64,000 bases of DNA from NCBI GenBank assembly GCA_036571765.1, contig BROE01000016.1:13610608-13674607 (forward strand), read 5' to 3'. Positions within the stretch are counted from its first letter, which is position 1. Each line of letters starts with the position of its first letter. The notes below the pieces were generated by a model that had not been told where the DNA came from, made no database searches, and worked only from the letters and a program-made list of their open reading frames with translations. The position numbers were made by a program, and so were the translations under genes. Positions 10,961-24,900 of the stretch are shown one piece after another. The stretch is from Plecoglossus altivelis. Its lineage: Eukaryota; Chordata; Actinopteri; Osmeriformes; Plecoglossidae.

Positions 10961-13900
10961 TCTGGGACTGAAGCGTCTCTGGAACTTTCAACTCATTAAT
11001 GTGACTCCAGAGCTTGTTGTTTCCTGGCGGATCTCTGTTCATGTGTAGGTGTGTGAGGAAACGTGGGAATGATTCTGTTTCGGCTATAAAACGTGTCTGA
11101 GTCAACAGCCCTTCCTGGATACAGGATCACGTGACAGATTTCATGTATTAATTCTAGAAGCTCAGGATCAGGAACTAACCTCATTATACAGGAACTTCCC
11201 TTTAGAAGTAGCTGTTACGCTGGATTGTGCCATGTCACTACGACAAAATTGGCCCATATGACAAAAATGTTATCTAAACATCAAGCGTCTGTATGTGCTA
11301 CTCTAAACATTCCTATATTACTGTCCATGATCTAGCTCTCACATACAAAACAGCATGTGTTCTGTAACCCCCACTTCTAATATACACGTGGACACATCTA
11401 ACCTGTGACTTGACAATATGAGAGGACCACACAAATCATTACAGCACAGCAGGTACAATACAAACAGCAAAACTACTGTATGACTCACTTGATAGATCGA
11501 GCAGGTGGTTAGAGAAATGTTTGTTGTGATGATATTTCAATTCTCTGACTTAACAGAACAGAAAAGATGCAACCAGTTATGTGTCTGCGTAGCTAACTGC
11601 CTGTTGCGGATGCAGGAAGAGCTACTGCACAGTAACGAGGACGAGACTAAAATGGAACGGAATGCAATAGAATAGAAAGTAAAAGAATGGACTGTAATCA
11701 GCGTGATTGTAGTTTACCAGTGGTTTGTGCAAAGAGTGAGGAGTGGGTGTGAACATTAGTCATGTTTCAGATTGATTCATCTGTGGAGATTCAACTCCCA
11801 CCTGTCCTCCCACACAGAGCTGGGCTGAGTTAGCACTTCTCACTGTCTCTCCAGTGTACCGCCTGTATTAGACAACACTACCGGCTGCTATGTACATTGT
11901 AGGTATGTTTCTAATTAGTAGAGCTAGCAGCATCCTGTCCTATGATATTTGTGTGTGTGTGTTGCTGTGTGTGCACTGTACAGGACAGTGTGTGTAATGT
12001 GACGTTCGCTGGCGTGGGAACCACAGCAGAGGAAGTGTCTATTTACAGAGGAGGGGCTATGTTCCCATGGCTCCTCTGGGTGACCCAGTACTGGAGGACA
12101 GTTTAGCGAGTTACTCTGCCACAGTCCTCTGGGACACTAGCTTGTGGCACAAGCCTGGGACATGACAGTGAAGTGACAGTGACATGAAGTATGTGTTAGC
12201 ATACTTTCCAATGAGCATAATACGGTTATTATGACTTTTAAAAAAAAAGAAAATACATACACTGATAGGGATAGAGCATCCAGGAAGCACATACATCATA
12301 TGCCTCATTTGGAGGTTTCAGTGGAATCAAATCCAGCGGTCCGAACACACACAGCCATTGTGGCCCTCCAGTGGCTGTGTGTGAGAGCAGGAGCCTGAGA
12401 ACTTGACCAGTCATTAAGAGAGCTATGATAGGCATGCCGGAGACAGGAAGTAGGGGTTCTGGTGACTCAGCTCAAGCTGAGACGTGAGAGATAGTCTTCT
12501 GCTCTTTTCTCTCTGAGCTCTTTCTGTTTTCTCTCCATTCTGACTCATCCGTGCCTCTCAGGTCCTTTAGGCAGGGTGGAAGGAAAGGAGGAAGTGGGTG
12601 TGAGGGTGTCTAGGTTCATTGTGAGTAGGGCATCAAGCTTTTTGTGTGGGCTGGGAGCTGTTTTTACTCAGGATGGTGATGAAACGAGTCCATTCTGAGT
12701 TAAACCTTTTGTTCTTTTGTGATCAGTTATAAGTGAAGGAAAAGGATGGAGGGAGAGGGATGGTAAGTGGAACCTTGCATTTTTGTGTTATTAAGTTCAC
12801 AGTTCTCAACATTGTGCTAAAACCTATGGATGGGCAGGACCATGAAACATAATTGATGCATGGAAAACAAGTTTGATTGGATGGACATTTGAGAATAGAC
12901 CTTCATTGATTGGTGCGTATTGACAGACGCACACTTCATTTGTGACACTGGGCATCTAATTGTGTCAAATCCTCATTGTTTTGTCATGTTTAGAAGTGCC
13001 TGCCAAATTCATAAAGAAATTATGTATTTTTAACAGTTTTGTTTCCAAACAGATTAAGACATGTCGGTGCATAAACATTAAGTATAGCTTTCACAAAACC
13101 TACAAGCTAGGTTCTTCTCAAGACAGGCGCTTGGTGAATATTTTGAAGAGATTGTTTGGAGTTTCGAGCGATTAGAAAGCAAGGTGTACTAAACACTGTG
13201 CTTCAATGAGCTGCTTTTTAACTTGTCAACAGAAAGTATTCATGATATGTTTAATTTGTACAAAAGACGTCTTCGAATGAAGCGAGTTATCTCCTTTTCT
13301 GTGACATTCTCATTCTTTTTGTCCGCTTCAGCAAATAAGACTCCCACTGTCTGTTTTTTTTTCCTTCAATAGAAGTAAAGTACAATAGGAGTATTGGATA
13401 CAGTAAGACTGTATGCTATATGGATTCCCCCCCCCACCACATGCACACACACACACACACACTCACACACACACACCGTACCCCATTTACAGTAAATGTG
13501 TAGCTGGGGTATCAGTGGGCGACGTGTGTTTGAGGATATGATAGTTTTGGTATCATGACGAGGGTACTCTCCGAGAGCAGTGCAGCGTGGGTAAGTGTAG
13601 GAGGACTAAGACTGAGATTACTCAGCATTCTGTTGCTGGGCAGAAAACAGGGTCCCACAGTGCAGCTGCAGGAAAGCTCACTATTACACCGATGTCAGAG
13701 ATTTTGATGACTAAGCACTACTTCAGAAGACCTGAGGATTTGTTGCATATTGCACAATGCCTCTATTGACAGGTCATGTATTTCTATATCCAGGGGGTTG
13801 GTGTTGATCATTTTTATGGTCAATGTACACCATAAAGTGAAGTACATTTCATTGCTACTTAGGATTCAGCATAAATCTGTTTTTATATTCTTAACCTTTG

Positions 13901-16900
13901 TCAGTATTCTCTTAAGATACACCTGAGTGGTGTCTTTACGCAGTCCAAACTGTCCCATGCTCTCGGTGGCTCATGCTAATCTTGCATAATCATCTCCCAG
14001 GAGGTTCGGAATGACCTACGTCTTCTCCTTGCTGTCAAATTGTCATCTGAAATGTCAAGTAAATGTCAGAGGTGGAAATAACTGGTAGTAGTAGTAGCAT
14101 CTGCATGCTGACAGAAATATCAAGTATCCATGAGTAATCTCCAGCTCTCGGTGACTAAACAACTAGAGGAACAATGAGTAATGATGACATTCAGAAGAAT
14201 GGGAGTCGGAGGTTTATACCAAAATGCTGAGGACAGTATAGACTTGCAAACATTTTGATTAGCTGATGTTTTTCTGTAAACGCATAGATCAGCCATTTGT
14301 CAGGTTTATGTGTAATGTTTCCAAATTAAACATTATTGTATGTCATTGGTACGTAGGCCTAGATTTCATATACAGTGCCCATACAACATGTACACTCTAC
14401 ACCCTTTGAAACATCATGTGTGTTCGGCTGTTGATAAGACGCATCTTTGACAGTAATAATAGCATAAAAGACTATGGATCAATTCTCTACCAACTGTTAC
14501 ACACCTGCATAGACCTATATTGTAAAACTGAACGTATGAAACTAAAGTCTTGATAAGTAGCCTGTAGGTTTAGCAAAATGCAGAAACGGTTTGCAGAAAA
14601 ACAAGTGTGTTCGTCATTTTCGATGATTGCATTTGAAGATAAACTTTCCTTCCTTATACCCAAAACACACCAAATGTGTTTTGCTTTGTAGAGGTCTTGT
14701 CAGAGTTCACGCGAAATTTAAATCTGTTTAACGATTTTGAGATAGTATGTGTTCATGTTCATAACGTTTATCGACAGCGATAGGTTTGAAGATTCAATCT
14801 CTTAATTTGCAGTCAAATACTCGCTCAGTCTTCCCCAACCCCTTAGGATTTGGTATAGAAAACACAGTGGGCGTTAAAGAAACTGAAACTCTGTGTTGAC
14901 TTATGTGATATGTGCGTGCGTGTGTCACAGCGAGCACACGTTGTGTTCGTGTTCGTGTGTGTAAAAAGCTGTGCGTGTATAACCAGTAGATGGCGATATA
15001 ACCGTGTGGACGCATCATTCAGAGCTCATCCTTTGTCCTAAGAAGTACAAAACTTGTCATATTAATACCAGAATTGCGCCATTGTTCTTTCTGCTTGTTA
15101 GTTTTACCGAGACAAAATCTTCTCTGACAACATAAATTCCATATGAATCAACGTTACTTTGAAAAGGGGTCTCATTTGCCCTGGGTATTAGGATTAATGA
15201 AAATAAAACCGTGCATGTTCTGCAACATATCTGACCGTAAATGGACTTAGTTGTAGCAACTTTCTCACATATTGCATTATAATTGGCCTTCAGCTTTAAA
15301 TCCTAAATTTGGTAAAGATATGATCATTTGTTTTGTCATCGAGTAGAATGAGGATGCTCTACAGGCTTCAGATCGGTGGCGTTAAGGATATTAAAAGGTC
15401 GGCAGTTTTTAATGTGGCGTGTAGAATAGTAATTTCGAAAAACAACCTCAGCTTCGATTGTGTCAAAACGAAAAGAGACGTGCTTTCGTGAAATTTCTTA
15501 CTCAGAATGCATTCTAACTTCCCTTGAACTGTTTTACGACTGCGCCATGACCTCAATATAAGGATCCTTATATTAATCCCCAGTAGCTGGATATAGCGGC
15601 AAAATTGCTCTCACTTATCTTTTGGCCATAGATTACATTACTTAGTGGCCTGCAATTCATGAAGGCTATAGTCAGGATTACTAGTGTGCGTGTTCGCCTT
15701 ATTTATTTTGCTGTAAGGTTTTGTTTCCAGATATTTGTGGAAGTCAGGCACGGTCTATTTCTTTCATCGAACAAAACATTGATTCAGTCATTAGTCAGTT
15801 TAGGTATAATTGGTTTAATCTAATTCAATTCAATCTAAATTCAAACATTTTACTGAATTTCTAATGACATGTTGGGTCTTTGAGTAGAAACACTGAGCAT
15901 TTTGTTGGGTGTCAAGGAAAATGTTAACTAAATTAAACTTGGTAGTGGCAAGTCAGAAATTTGAGGTCGATGTATGAAGATAGTTGTAGGCTCCAAAATT
16001 CTAATCAACCTCACTGTACACAGTGAAATGTAATATAATTTGCCAAAAAGGTTGCAAAAACAACAGAGCCCATTGGTTTTGTAAATAAGCCTTACTCTGC
16101 TCGGGTGAGGTGCTCTTTTGAACTGCAAATCGTTTTGTTTCCAGAAAATTGTTCTTAATATTACAAATATTCTTGCTCCAAAGAAATTCTAGAGCGTCCG
16201 TTTTTTATTTTATTTTACAATCTAAGGCCATGTGTTTTATAGGCCTACATATCTACCCCCGAAAATGTAATAAACTACTACAAACACAAATCTATCCAAA
16301 ATAAATACATTATCATTATGATATACAAATAGCCTCTAAATGTATACATAAATGATACTCCTTATTTGATTGAACTGTAGTTAACTTGTGCAGTTGGCCA
16401 CACTCCCGAAACAAAGGTTGCTTATTAGGATAATTACGCAATATGAATGGACTATTAATCAAAAGTCATGGCACGTGGTCCCTGTGTCTGGTAACAAACT
16501 ACAGAAAGAAATAATGTTTACGTTTACCTCGCTTTGGAAACTACCTGTTATTCCCTAATTTGCTTGTACAAGTCAAGACCTGGTCAATATACCGTGCATT
16601 TAGGTCTGAATGTGGGCGGCAGCTGTCTCAGTATTACTTACTGAACTGCGACAACTTTCAAAAACTGTTTAATCGTTGTACATTTATGGAAACGTATCAC
16701 TACTCATGTACTAACTGATTTAGAGCAGGCTTTTGTTGAAGAACACAAAGAATTAATATAGAGATCTACACAAAATAATTTCTTTTAAATGTCGACGCAA
16801 TAGACCTTAATTTGACGCAGGTTAATATATTAAATACGTATACGTAATATTTATAAAAACGTTTTAATGTTTAATTAGATACCACGAGTATTTGTCACAT

Positions 16901-19900
16901 AATAGTGTGACATTTATTCACGTTAGATTGGCCTCATCTAATCAAATAATAGTTTAGGGCTACTGTAAATTGTTGCCCATCATAAATTCCCATCCAACTT
17001 CCTTGATCAGAGTATGTTATTTGCAAATTATTTTGATGGAAATTCTTTTCAGAGACACGTAATTATTAGATCATGCAGCAACTGCGCAGAAGGGAAAAAA
17101 ACTCTTCAAAGAGACACGTGGATTAAAAAGGTTGCAATATTTCGTCTTGCTCGGCAGTTTGGACGTTCTGTTTCATAGAATAGTAGTGTCAATGCCTATC
17201 TGTGACTCAGACACCTACCTCTATATTTGTGGTTATGGGTACTCACTGTGCTTATCGTTTCTCTCACTTTCATTCACTGGAAAATAACATGAGTATTTCT
17301 TTGAAGTCTGAAGCAAGCTGGAGTGTGTATCCTTGGGGCACTGCTTTATGGATAAACAACATTTCTTTAGTTCATGCTGTTTTCATGTTTTTCTTGCACG
17401 AAATATACAGTAGAGCATAATGACTTCTCTGTCTTTCAATAGTAGGCCTAACTATTTTGTACAGAACATGTTGCACAGTTTAGTTAGCTATTTTTAAAAT
17501 AATTGGTTGTGTCAAATACATGGTCATTCTCATTTAAGGAATAATAACAGGAAATTGGGTGGGCATTGTCAAGGCAGAGAGAGATTAGGAGATTACAAAC
17601 CAGTTTGGATTATTAATCATGGAAATGTATCTAGAGTTAGGCCATCCATATGTATTTGTGGCAAAGGAGACAAGATAAGCGCATGACCTTGCAGGACCCT
17701 TGAGTTGTCAGGGAGATGTAGGTTGAGATCAACATGAATGTGGGACATATCCTGGTGACATCGGTTATTTCTCAGTAAATTCAGTGTTCAGATTCACATG
17801 GCGTGTGAATGACATGATTCACAAAGGCTTTTGTTTTGATCAGATCAAACAACCCTGATTCATTTGAGTGATTCTAAAAGTGATGGATGTTTGGAACATG
17901 AAACTAAACATAGAAATCCTGCGGGTCTGCTGTGGTATATATAGTCCAAGGGACATCTATTTATATTTTGAACTGTTCACTTGTGAGCTGAATGGCAAAT
18001 AGGATGGCGTAAGAAGAGGAAAAAGCGGATTTTGTGTTTGTGAAATCTTACCTCCTTAGAAGAAAGTGGTGTATCATCAACACACAAAGCTGACACAAAC
18101 TGGAGCTGTGCACTGTGATTATTTGAAAGCCGTCCGACAGTACAGTATTGTTCAACGTGGAGAAGGATATGGAGCAGGAAGACCTCTGTGTGGATGGCTG
18201 TGTCATGGAAATGATAGATTGTTATCAAAAAACAACACTACCCTACCCTATCATGCCTTACCCTTGCTGCCACTAAACCAGAAACTCTTTATGAAACTCT
18301 CCATATTTAGTAGGTTTTGAATTCACATTGTCATACCTATGACACATCCTCATGTGTTTTGGATATTTCCTGAGCAGGCAGGAAGTGTCTCAGTCAGTAA
18401 CCACTTATGATGTTAATTTGGATAAAGAAAAATAAATATTCTTGGGATTGTGCTTTCGAGCCCAGATAAAGTGCCTGCTAACTGACAATAAGGCCACGCA
18501 GCTCCAAATGGTATAGGTCATATTTCACTGTTATTCTCTTCTCTCTGTGTTTAATGTGGTGTCCAGTACAAGTAACGTTGGAGATCCGTGACTTACTGCT
18601 ATGGCAACCAGAAACAAACTCTGAGGACATGACCTTTGCCCTTTTAAAGCTTTGTGGAAAGACAAGTGTGCAGTTCAAGGATGTATCCTCCTGTAATTTG
18701 CTCAGTGATAGCAATTTGGCACAGAAATACGAATGCTGTATCTCAACATGTGTTTCCATTCATCATTTCAACCAAGTAAATAAATTACAAATGAATGACA
18801 GAGAACAAAGGATTTGCTGAAAAATTGGAACTAAAATGGCACCATTTTATCCTTGGCCTAAATTAACTCACATGGCACGCTGGTTTGGTTCACAGTTTCT
18901 GTGAAAACCTACTACAAAGAAGACTCCCTGTGCAGATGTACGTGTGTGGTGGTTGACAAACACAGACTGTGCAGACTTCTGACAGGTTGAGCTTGTGTGA
19001 GAGAGTCTATAAGGTTCTTCACCAGAGAAGGGATGTGAGAAGATTGTCTTGGCGGAGGAGGTGCACGTGGGCTTGTTTTGAATCCACAGATGGCACTAAC
19101 CAAACACATAGGATGTTGAAATGTCACCCAGAAATACCAGATCCTTCAGGGTGAATATCACTCTGAATAATGAACCCAACTTGCCGTGAAAGCCACAAGC
19201 TTTTCGGTTTAGTTTTACAGGCGTGAATTGTTAGTACTGCACCTTGATGTTGGGTTATCTTCTTCATGTCAAGAAGTGTATGTTCCTGGAATTAGTGGCC
19301 GATATCCTGCTCATTCAACGTGAAAAAGTTGCTTCATCACATGTTTGCTGGGTCTTCTTAGTCATTACAAGTGCTTTAGTTTGGTTTCTTTGAAAAAACC
19401 TTCTGGTTAAAATCATTGAATTCACAGGGTCTGTAGATAGTAGATTATAGCATAACTTTTAGTTAAGCATGTTAACACAGAGTAGATTACTAGTGTCTTG
19501 CAATGTGTACTACAAACAACATGTTAGGGAGTTAAAATGAGCAGTTGATAATTATCAGTTTATAATTGAATTAGGTCAAAATGCATAATCTTTTTTGTTT
19601 AGGCTAATTACAGTAACTGTTATGTGTTTGCATGCATGCATATGTATGCTTGCGTGTGAATGCATTGGCATGTGTGTGAATTTGAATGTCTATTGTATTG
19701 ACATCTACATATCTATGTTTTTTCTTGTGTTTGTGCATGTGTGTGTGTCCCTACTCCCACTTGTGGTCGTGTGCGTTTGTGTGTGCGACCCAGCTTTGCT
19801 TTGTAGGAGACTGTGGGAGGGTTGCAGATATTTAACGGCTTTCACACTAGGACAAACTGTCTGCATACAACCAGCACACACCTCTGGGCATGCGATTAAG

Positions 19901-21900
19901 AGTCTAATAAGTTCTGTGGTTAACTCAACCTGTTGACTAATTAGCTCAACCAGTAATCATACGGTTGGGTTGTTGTCACATCCTGTGATAGGTGTTAACA
20001 TTTTTATTGTTTGAACATAATCTAGCTTTGAACTTTTTTGATACTTCAAAGTGAAATCTGTTTTGTGAGTTTGAGTTTATGTACGATGGTTACCACGGTG
20101 AGTGTAGCTGATCTTGTGAAAAATGACCCCTGGTAAAACTCACACGGATTATCTTTCTTGAGTTTGACTATAGATCGAAGAGGTCATGATAAGGTGTAGA
20201 GATGACTAAAGTGTGTATTTGAAAATACCAATATTAACCGTAGCTCATTCAAAATTAGAATGCATGATTCATTATTTATTGTCATGAAATTACTCACCGG
20301 CAAAAAAGAGTTTTAGATGAAAGGGATAAGTCGAGAATGAGTTTCAAACCACTCTCCTCATTTTATAAATTGAGTGCCACAAAGCTATACTTCACAACCC
20401 ACTTCAAAATGGATGTCTGGTGTTTTTAGAACAGTGCTGTCTTCATTTCCTTTGTTGTTCTTTTCTATACAATTCTCCCCCTGTTTTTCTAGTCTAAACT
20501 GTAATTTAGTCTTAGAGCAATGGTCTATATTTGTTTGGATGAGCAGCTTGGTTCTCTGTATTTTTTGTCTCTATCAAATGATCTGTGACAAGTAAGAGAG
20601 TGGAAAAGTGTTGATAGAACATCCCACCGCTTTTGATTCCTCTCAGTGTTTTTTGTTGTTTTTACCACAGAACGTATCAAAGAACGCCCAACTCCTCATT
20701 TGTATCATCTGACTAATTTGGCGACTTTAGAAAATGCTAAGTAAACCTAATGTTTTCTGTGTTTGAAAGCACTGTCATGTTTTTTGTGGAATTGAAAAAT
20801 GGGTCACCTTTTCTGGTCACAACCGGATTTGTTTACCCGATTCAGGACCATATTAACTCATTACAAATCCAGTAAAAATTGTTGATCTCAAACATAATTT
20901 GTATTCAAATAAATAAATCTCAATGGACATAAGAAAATTGTTTTCGATGCAAAACTTGACACACTTTTTAAAGGCCTCAAGGAGCCCAGTCATGCATTTC
21001 TTAGTTCCAAAACAATTATCCCCAGATATAAACCTGCGAGATCAGTTTGGCAATGTTGTATTCTCATTCATATCATTGAATATTTATGTCAAGCTTGTTT
21101 TCATATAAATAAATGTATACTGTAAGTCATATTGAAACTGTGATGCTTCGGTTGATAATATTACAGACAGCAAAGGGGGAATTTGCCTCATGAACAGTTC
21201 TTTCACAACCCACACAGTTTCGATTGGAAAAATCTTTAACCTTTACAGCAACAATAAATGCTTAGTAGAAAAACAACGACAGGAGCAATAGACTGCAGCC
21301 CAGAGTGTATGTGGAGATTATTTTTTAATCCCCACAGACCAACATATCATCATTTCAAATGATGTTAATTTAAATCAGAAATCTAAAATGATAATACACA
21401 CATCGCTGCTAAGAAATTAGTCATATCATTAGAGATGTATTTCTTGATTTGATTTAGGTTCAAGTGTAATTCGTGTTCATAAATTATCTTTCCTGTTTCG
21501 TTCAGATAAGCATGTATTGTTATTATAACTTGTGCTGTGATCCATTTGTACGTGGCATAGATTCAGTTCAGCACATGGTTTGTGGATGTGTTGCGTTATA
21601 AATGAATTCAAAAGAGAACTGCGAGGGCTTTAAGATGAGAGCACTCGTTGACCAAATAGTTTCATATGAGAAGGAGTGAGTTGCACATAGAATATATTTG
21701 TTGTTCTAACCAACCCGTCATTATTGTTAATGGTTTGACTCATTTTGATAGGTGTCACATGACTGTAAACATCTTTGTTAGTGGGTGGCAGACGGACATT
21801 TGTTTCCACCTGCTGCATTAGTTGACTGATGTCTGAGAATTTAGTTCTGTCATCAGTTCCACATAATCAGGCAGTATAATATTTTCATAACCGGTGGGTC
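10961..21900. other. Intergenic, AT-rich, no gene seen
   Basis: No coding exon was recognised on either strand. A (CA)n repeat lies at 13444-13476. The stretch from about 14.3 to 17.5 kb is notably AT-rich, has few simple repeats and looks like unique non-coding sequence. It is the place I would look first for conserved non-coding elements, but I cannot test conservation. Confidence 0.65.
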
Positions 21901-21906
21901 TGTGTT

Positions 21907-21957
21907 TGTGTGTGTGTGTGTGAGAGAGAGAGAGGAGATAGAAAGAGAGAGAGATAG
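21907..21957. repeat. (GT)n-(GA)n compound microsatellite
   Basis: GT repeat passes directly into GA repeat in the intergenic interval. Confidence 0.95.
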
Positions 21958-24900
21958 ATTATTATTTGTGAAATGGCAAAAGACAAAATACTCACCTTTT
22001 TTGTCATATCTTACCCCAGCTGACATTTTGCAATTCAAATGACACAAGTATTTGTCATTTGCATAGGTTTAGTGTATACTTCTTTGCTGATGTACGGTAA
22101 AAAAAAAAAAAGGTTTGCTCTTTACTTTGCAATGTTGCTTTGCAATGTTCTACATGTTCTACAGACCTAGGTTGAATTTCAACACTGTACAATATAACAC
22201 AAACATACAAAGGCCTGGCCTAGCTTGGAGTTGTTATGAACACAGACCAGTATGTATGCTCTACCTTATATCTCACTATTAGGATATGTTTTGCTTCATG
22301 CTAAGGTACATGCAATTTTAAATATATCAACCTTTTCTTTAGAATCCTGTGAGAATAACTGGTCTCTGTCTGTGTCATCACTAGCGTGCAGATATTAGCT
22401 TCTCACTTCCTGTTCAAAGTTGTTTTGTTTACCATCACTGGTGCTATTTTTAAAGTAGGCCTCAGCTTTCAATTTTTCCCCTTGTCTGCTTGCTGGTTGA
22501 TTCCAAATGAATGCCTTTTTTGTCAACCTTGGGATAAAATTATGTTGGTGGAACTTCCTAACTTGATATCACACCCTTAACACTTGGATAGTTTTCTGGC
22601 GTGTTATTGTGAAAATGCGATTATCCTGTATTTAGATCTGGGCCGATAACCAATGTGCTTCAGTCATTACTGAGGTCAGAATAAAGTAGTTTGTTTAATG
22701 AGTCAAGCCTAGTTCAGGAAAGGCCTTTTGGCACTGCACACTTCTCACGTCTCTCACTCATTAACTACACCTGTGTTACTTCAAGCCCTTAGGTCCATGT
22801 CTGGTAAGGTGGTATTATGAATGCTGCACAGATACACGTACACATACAAAAGGTTGAATTCATATGTGAGTATCTTGATTGAACTAAAGTAATAGAATTG
22901 TATATTAGAATATAGTTTATGTACTCATTTCTCGGTGAAATGCCAGAACTTAGAACTCAAGTCTGTCGCAGTATGTGCACCATTGGGCACAATGTCAGGA
23001 TTTGGTCACTGCATGCTGTTTATTCTAATATCACACAATCATTTTAAACTGAGAAAAGAGAATGAAGGTTTAAAAAAACAAAGGAGAAATAAGATGAGAT
23101 GAAGCACTGTGCCGCTGCTGACGACATAAGTCAAGTTGTGATCCCTGTCAGACCCTGTCCACGATGACACACTCTGAAGTCAGCCAACCTCCTGCTCCCA
23201 CACAATCTCTCAACCCCTCCTGTACGTAGGGCCGTGTACAGGAGATGTTTACTTATGACTATACATACCAGTCCAACGACATAATGGCTCTCCTTCCTCC
23301 CCCTCCCCCTCCTCTCCTCCCTTCTCTTTGGCTCTCCTCGATTCATTAACTAAAGTGGGGGCTGTCCATTTAGCAGATTTGATCAATAGGTGGTGTTGTC
23401 TTAGCGAAGTTGACAAAATGTCTGCTGCCATGATCTCTTAGGCTGTGAACTGGTCTCATCTGTCATTTACATTAGCAAATACACACACACACACACACGT
23501 GTTCTCATACACAGACACACACAGACATGCACAACTTCACTTGTAAAGTCTACATAGCAACAGAGGCAGCCTGTAGACAACCACCACGACTAAAGCGATG
23601 AGGCAACTGTTGCCTTGTTTGTGTGCGTGCTGGTGTGTACGAGTGTGTGTGTTGTATGTTTGTTTGCAGCAGCTCCCAGTCTGTTTCCTGTGTCTGTGAC
23701 TATTTACATCCATGACATTTGGCTGAGCTCCATTGGAAAGAAACATCAAAGATACTGAATGTCAAACGTAGGTTTCTTTGTCGTAAAACATGGCTTTGTG
23801 AGTGCATGCAGATCAGATGTATAATAGCGCATCCTGTGCTTTTATAGTCTGTAACATGACACGACCTGATGTGTGTGGATGTCTGTGGTTATACAGTAGG
23901 CTTAAGGATTGCAATGAGACTGGCGACTACATTGCATGACTTCTGGTCCCAGACAGTCACACTCCTGTGGTCCTTCAAACCCCATTCAGCCTGTGCAATG
24001 TCTGTGTGTCTATGGATTAAGGGGTGGTTTCACAGTTATTGCTGTGGCTGCTTCGGTTCATGTGATCAGAGATCACGGTAGAGCAATGGGTGCCCTCACA
24101 ATGTGACTGGCCACCTTCTGTGTTGGCTGATGTCACAACATCTGTCTGTGTATTGAAACACGTATAGCCTAGCATTGCCAGATCAGCAGAGTATCCATCG
24201 CTCTACCTCTATGGCACCTCCAGCTCATTCCCCTAGTGGACCCTCCAAGCCCTACAAAGTCTTGTTAGTGTATTGCCTGCAATGCTGAGCATTCCTTACA
24301 GATCTAGATTGCTAGCTTATCTCTTCTCTACCCCTCTGACGGTCTGTGGAAGCTGTGATACCAAACCCAGCCTGTCCGCCATACCTGCTTTCTGAAAAGT
24401 CTCGGATACCCTTCTGTTTCCATACGACTCATACCTATCCACTCCTTTTGGATTTCCGTTATTCTGGACTGAATCTGCCTGGTTACTGACCTTGTATGCA
24501 TGACTACGCCTGTTAACTACGAGCGATATATACCCCCTTCACTTTCTGCGCTATCTAAACCAAGCGTCTCACCATAACCCTAGTATTTTTGTAAATAAGG
24601 GGAAAACTTATGTTGTATTCCCCTCGGAAATCTTACTGTAAACACCCTTTAGAAACAACCAATTAATTGGCCTGTGTTGAAACTGCTTAATCTTCAAACG
24701 TACGAGATGAGATGGATCGTTCTAGCGAGACAAAGCTGTCGTTCATCACAGACTAGGATGAAGTGCCCTGCAATAAATAATTCATGACATTTATCCTCAC
24801 AGTGATGAAATGCGTGTGGAATGGCAGTCCTTATGGTGAAATGCGATTTGGGTATTTGTCATGTCCATTTTAAAACAGACAAATGAAAAATGCTTGCATT

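Noticed and set aside
14370..14420. Terminal-inverted-repeat-like start ATACAGTGCCCATACAACAT
   Set aside because: It recalls a Tc1-type end, but no matching inverted end or internal similarity was seen nearby.
24190..24600. Possible LTR or other dispersed repeat (pyrimidine-rich, ACCTTGTATGCATGACTACG style text)
   Set aside because: It feels like fish LTR sequence but no terminal repeats, primer-binding site or coding remnant was found.
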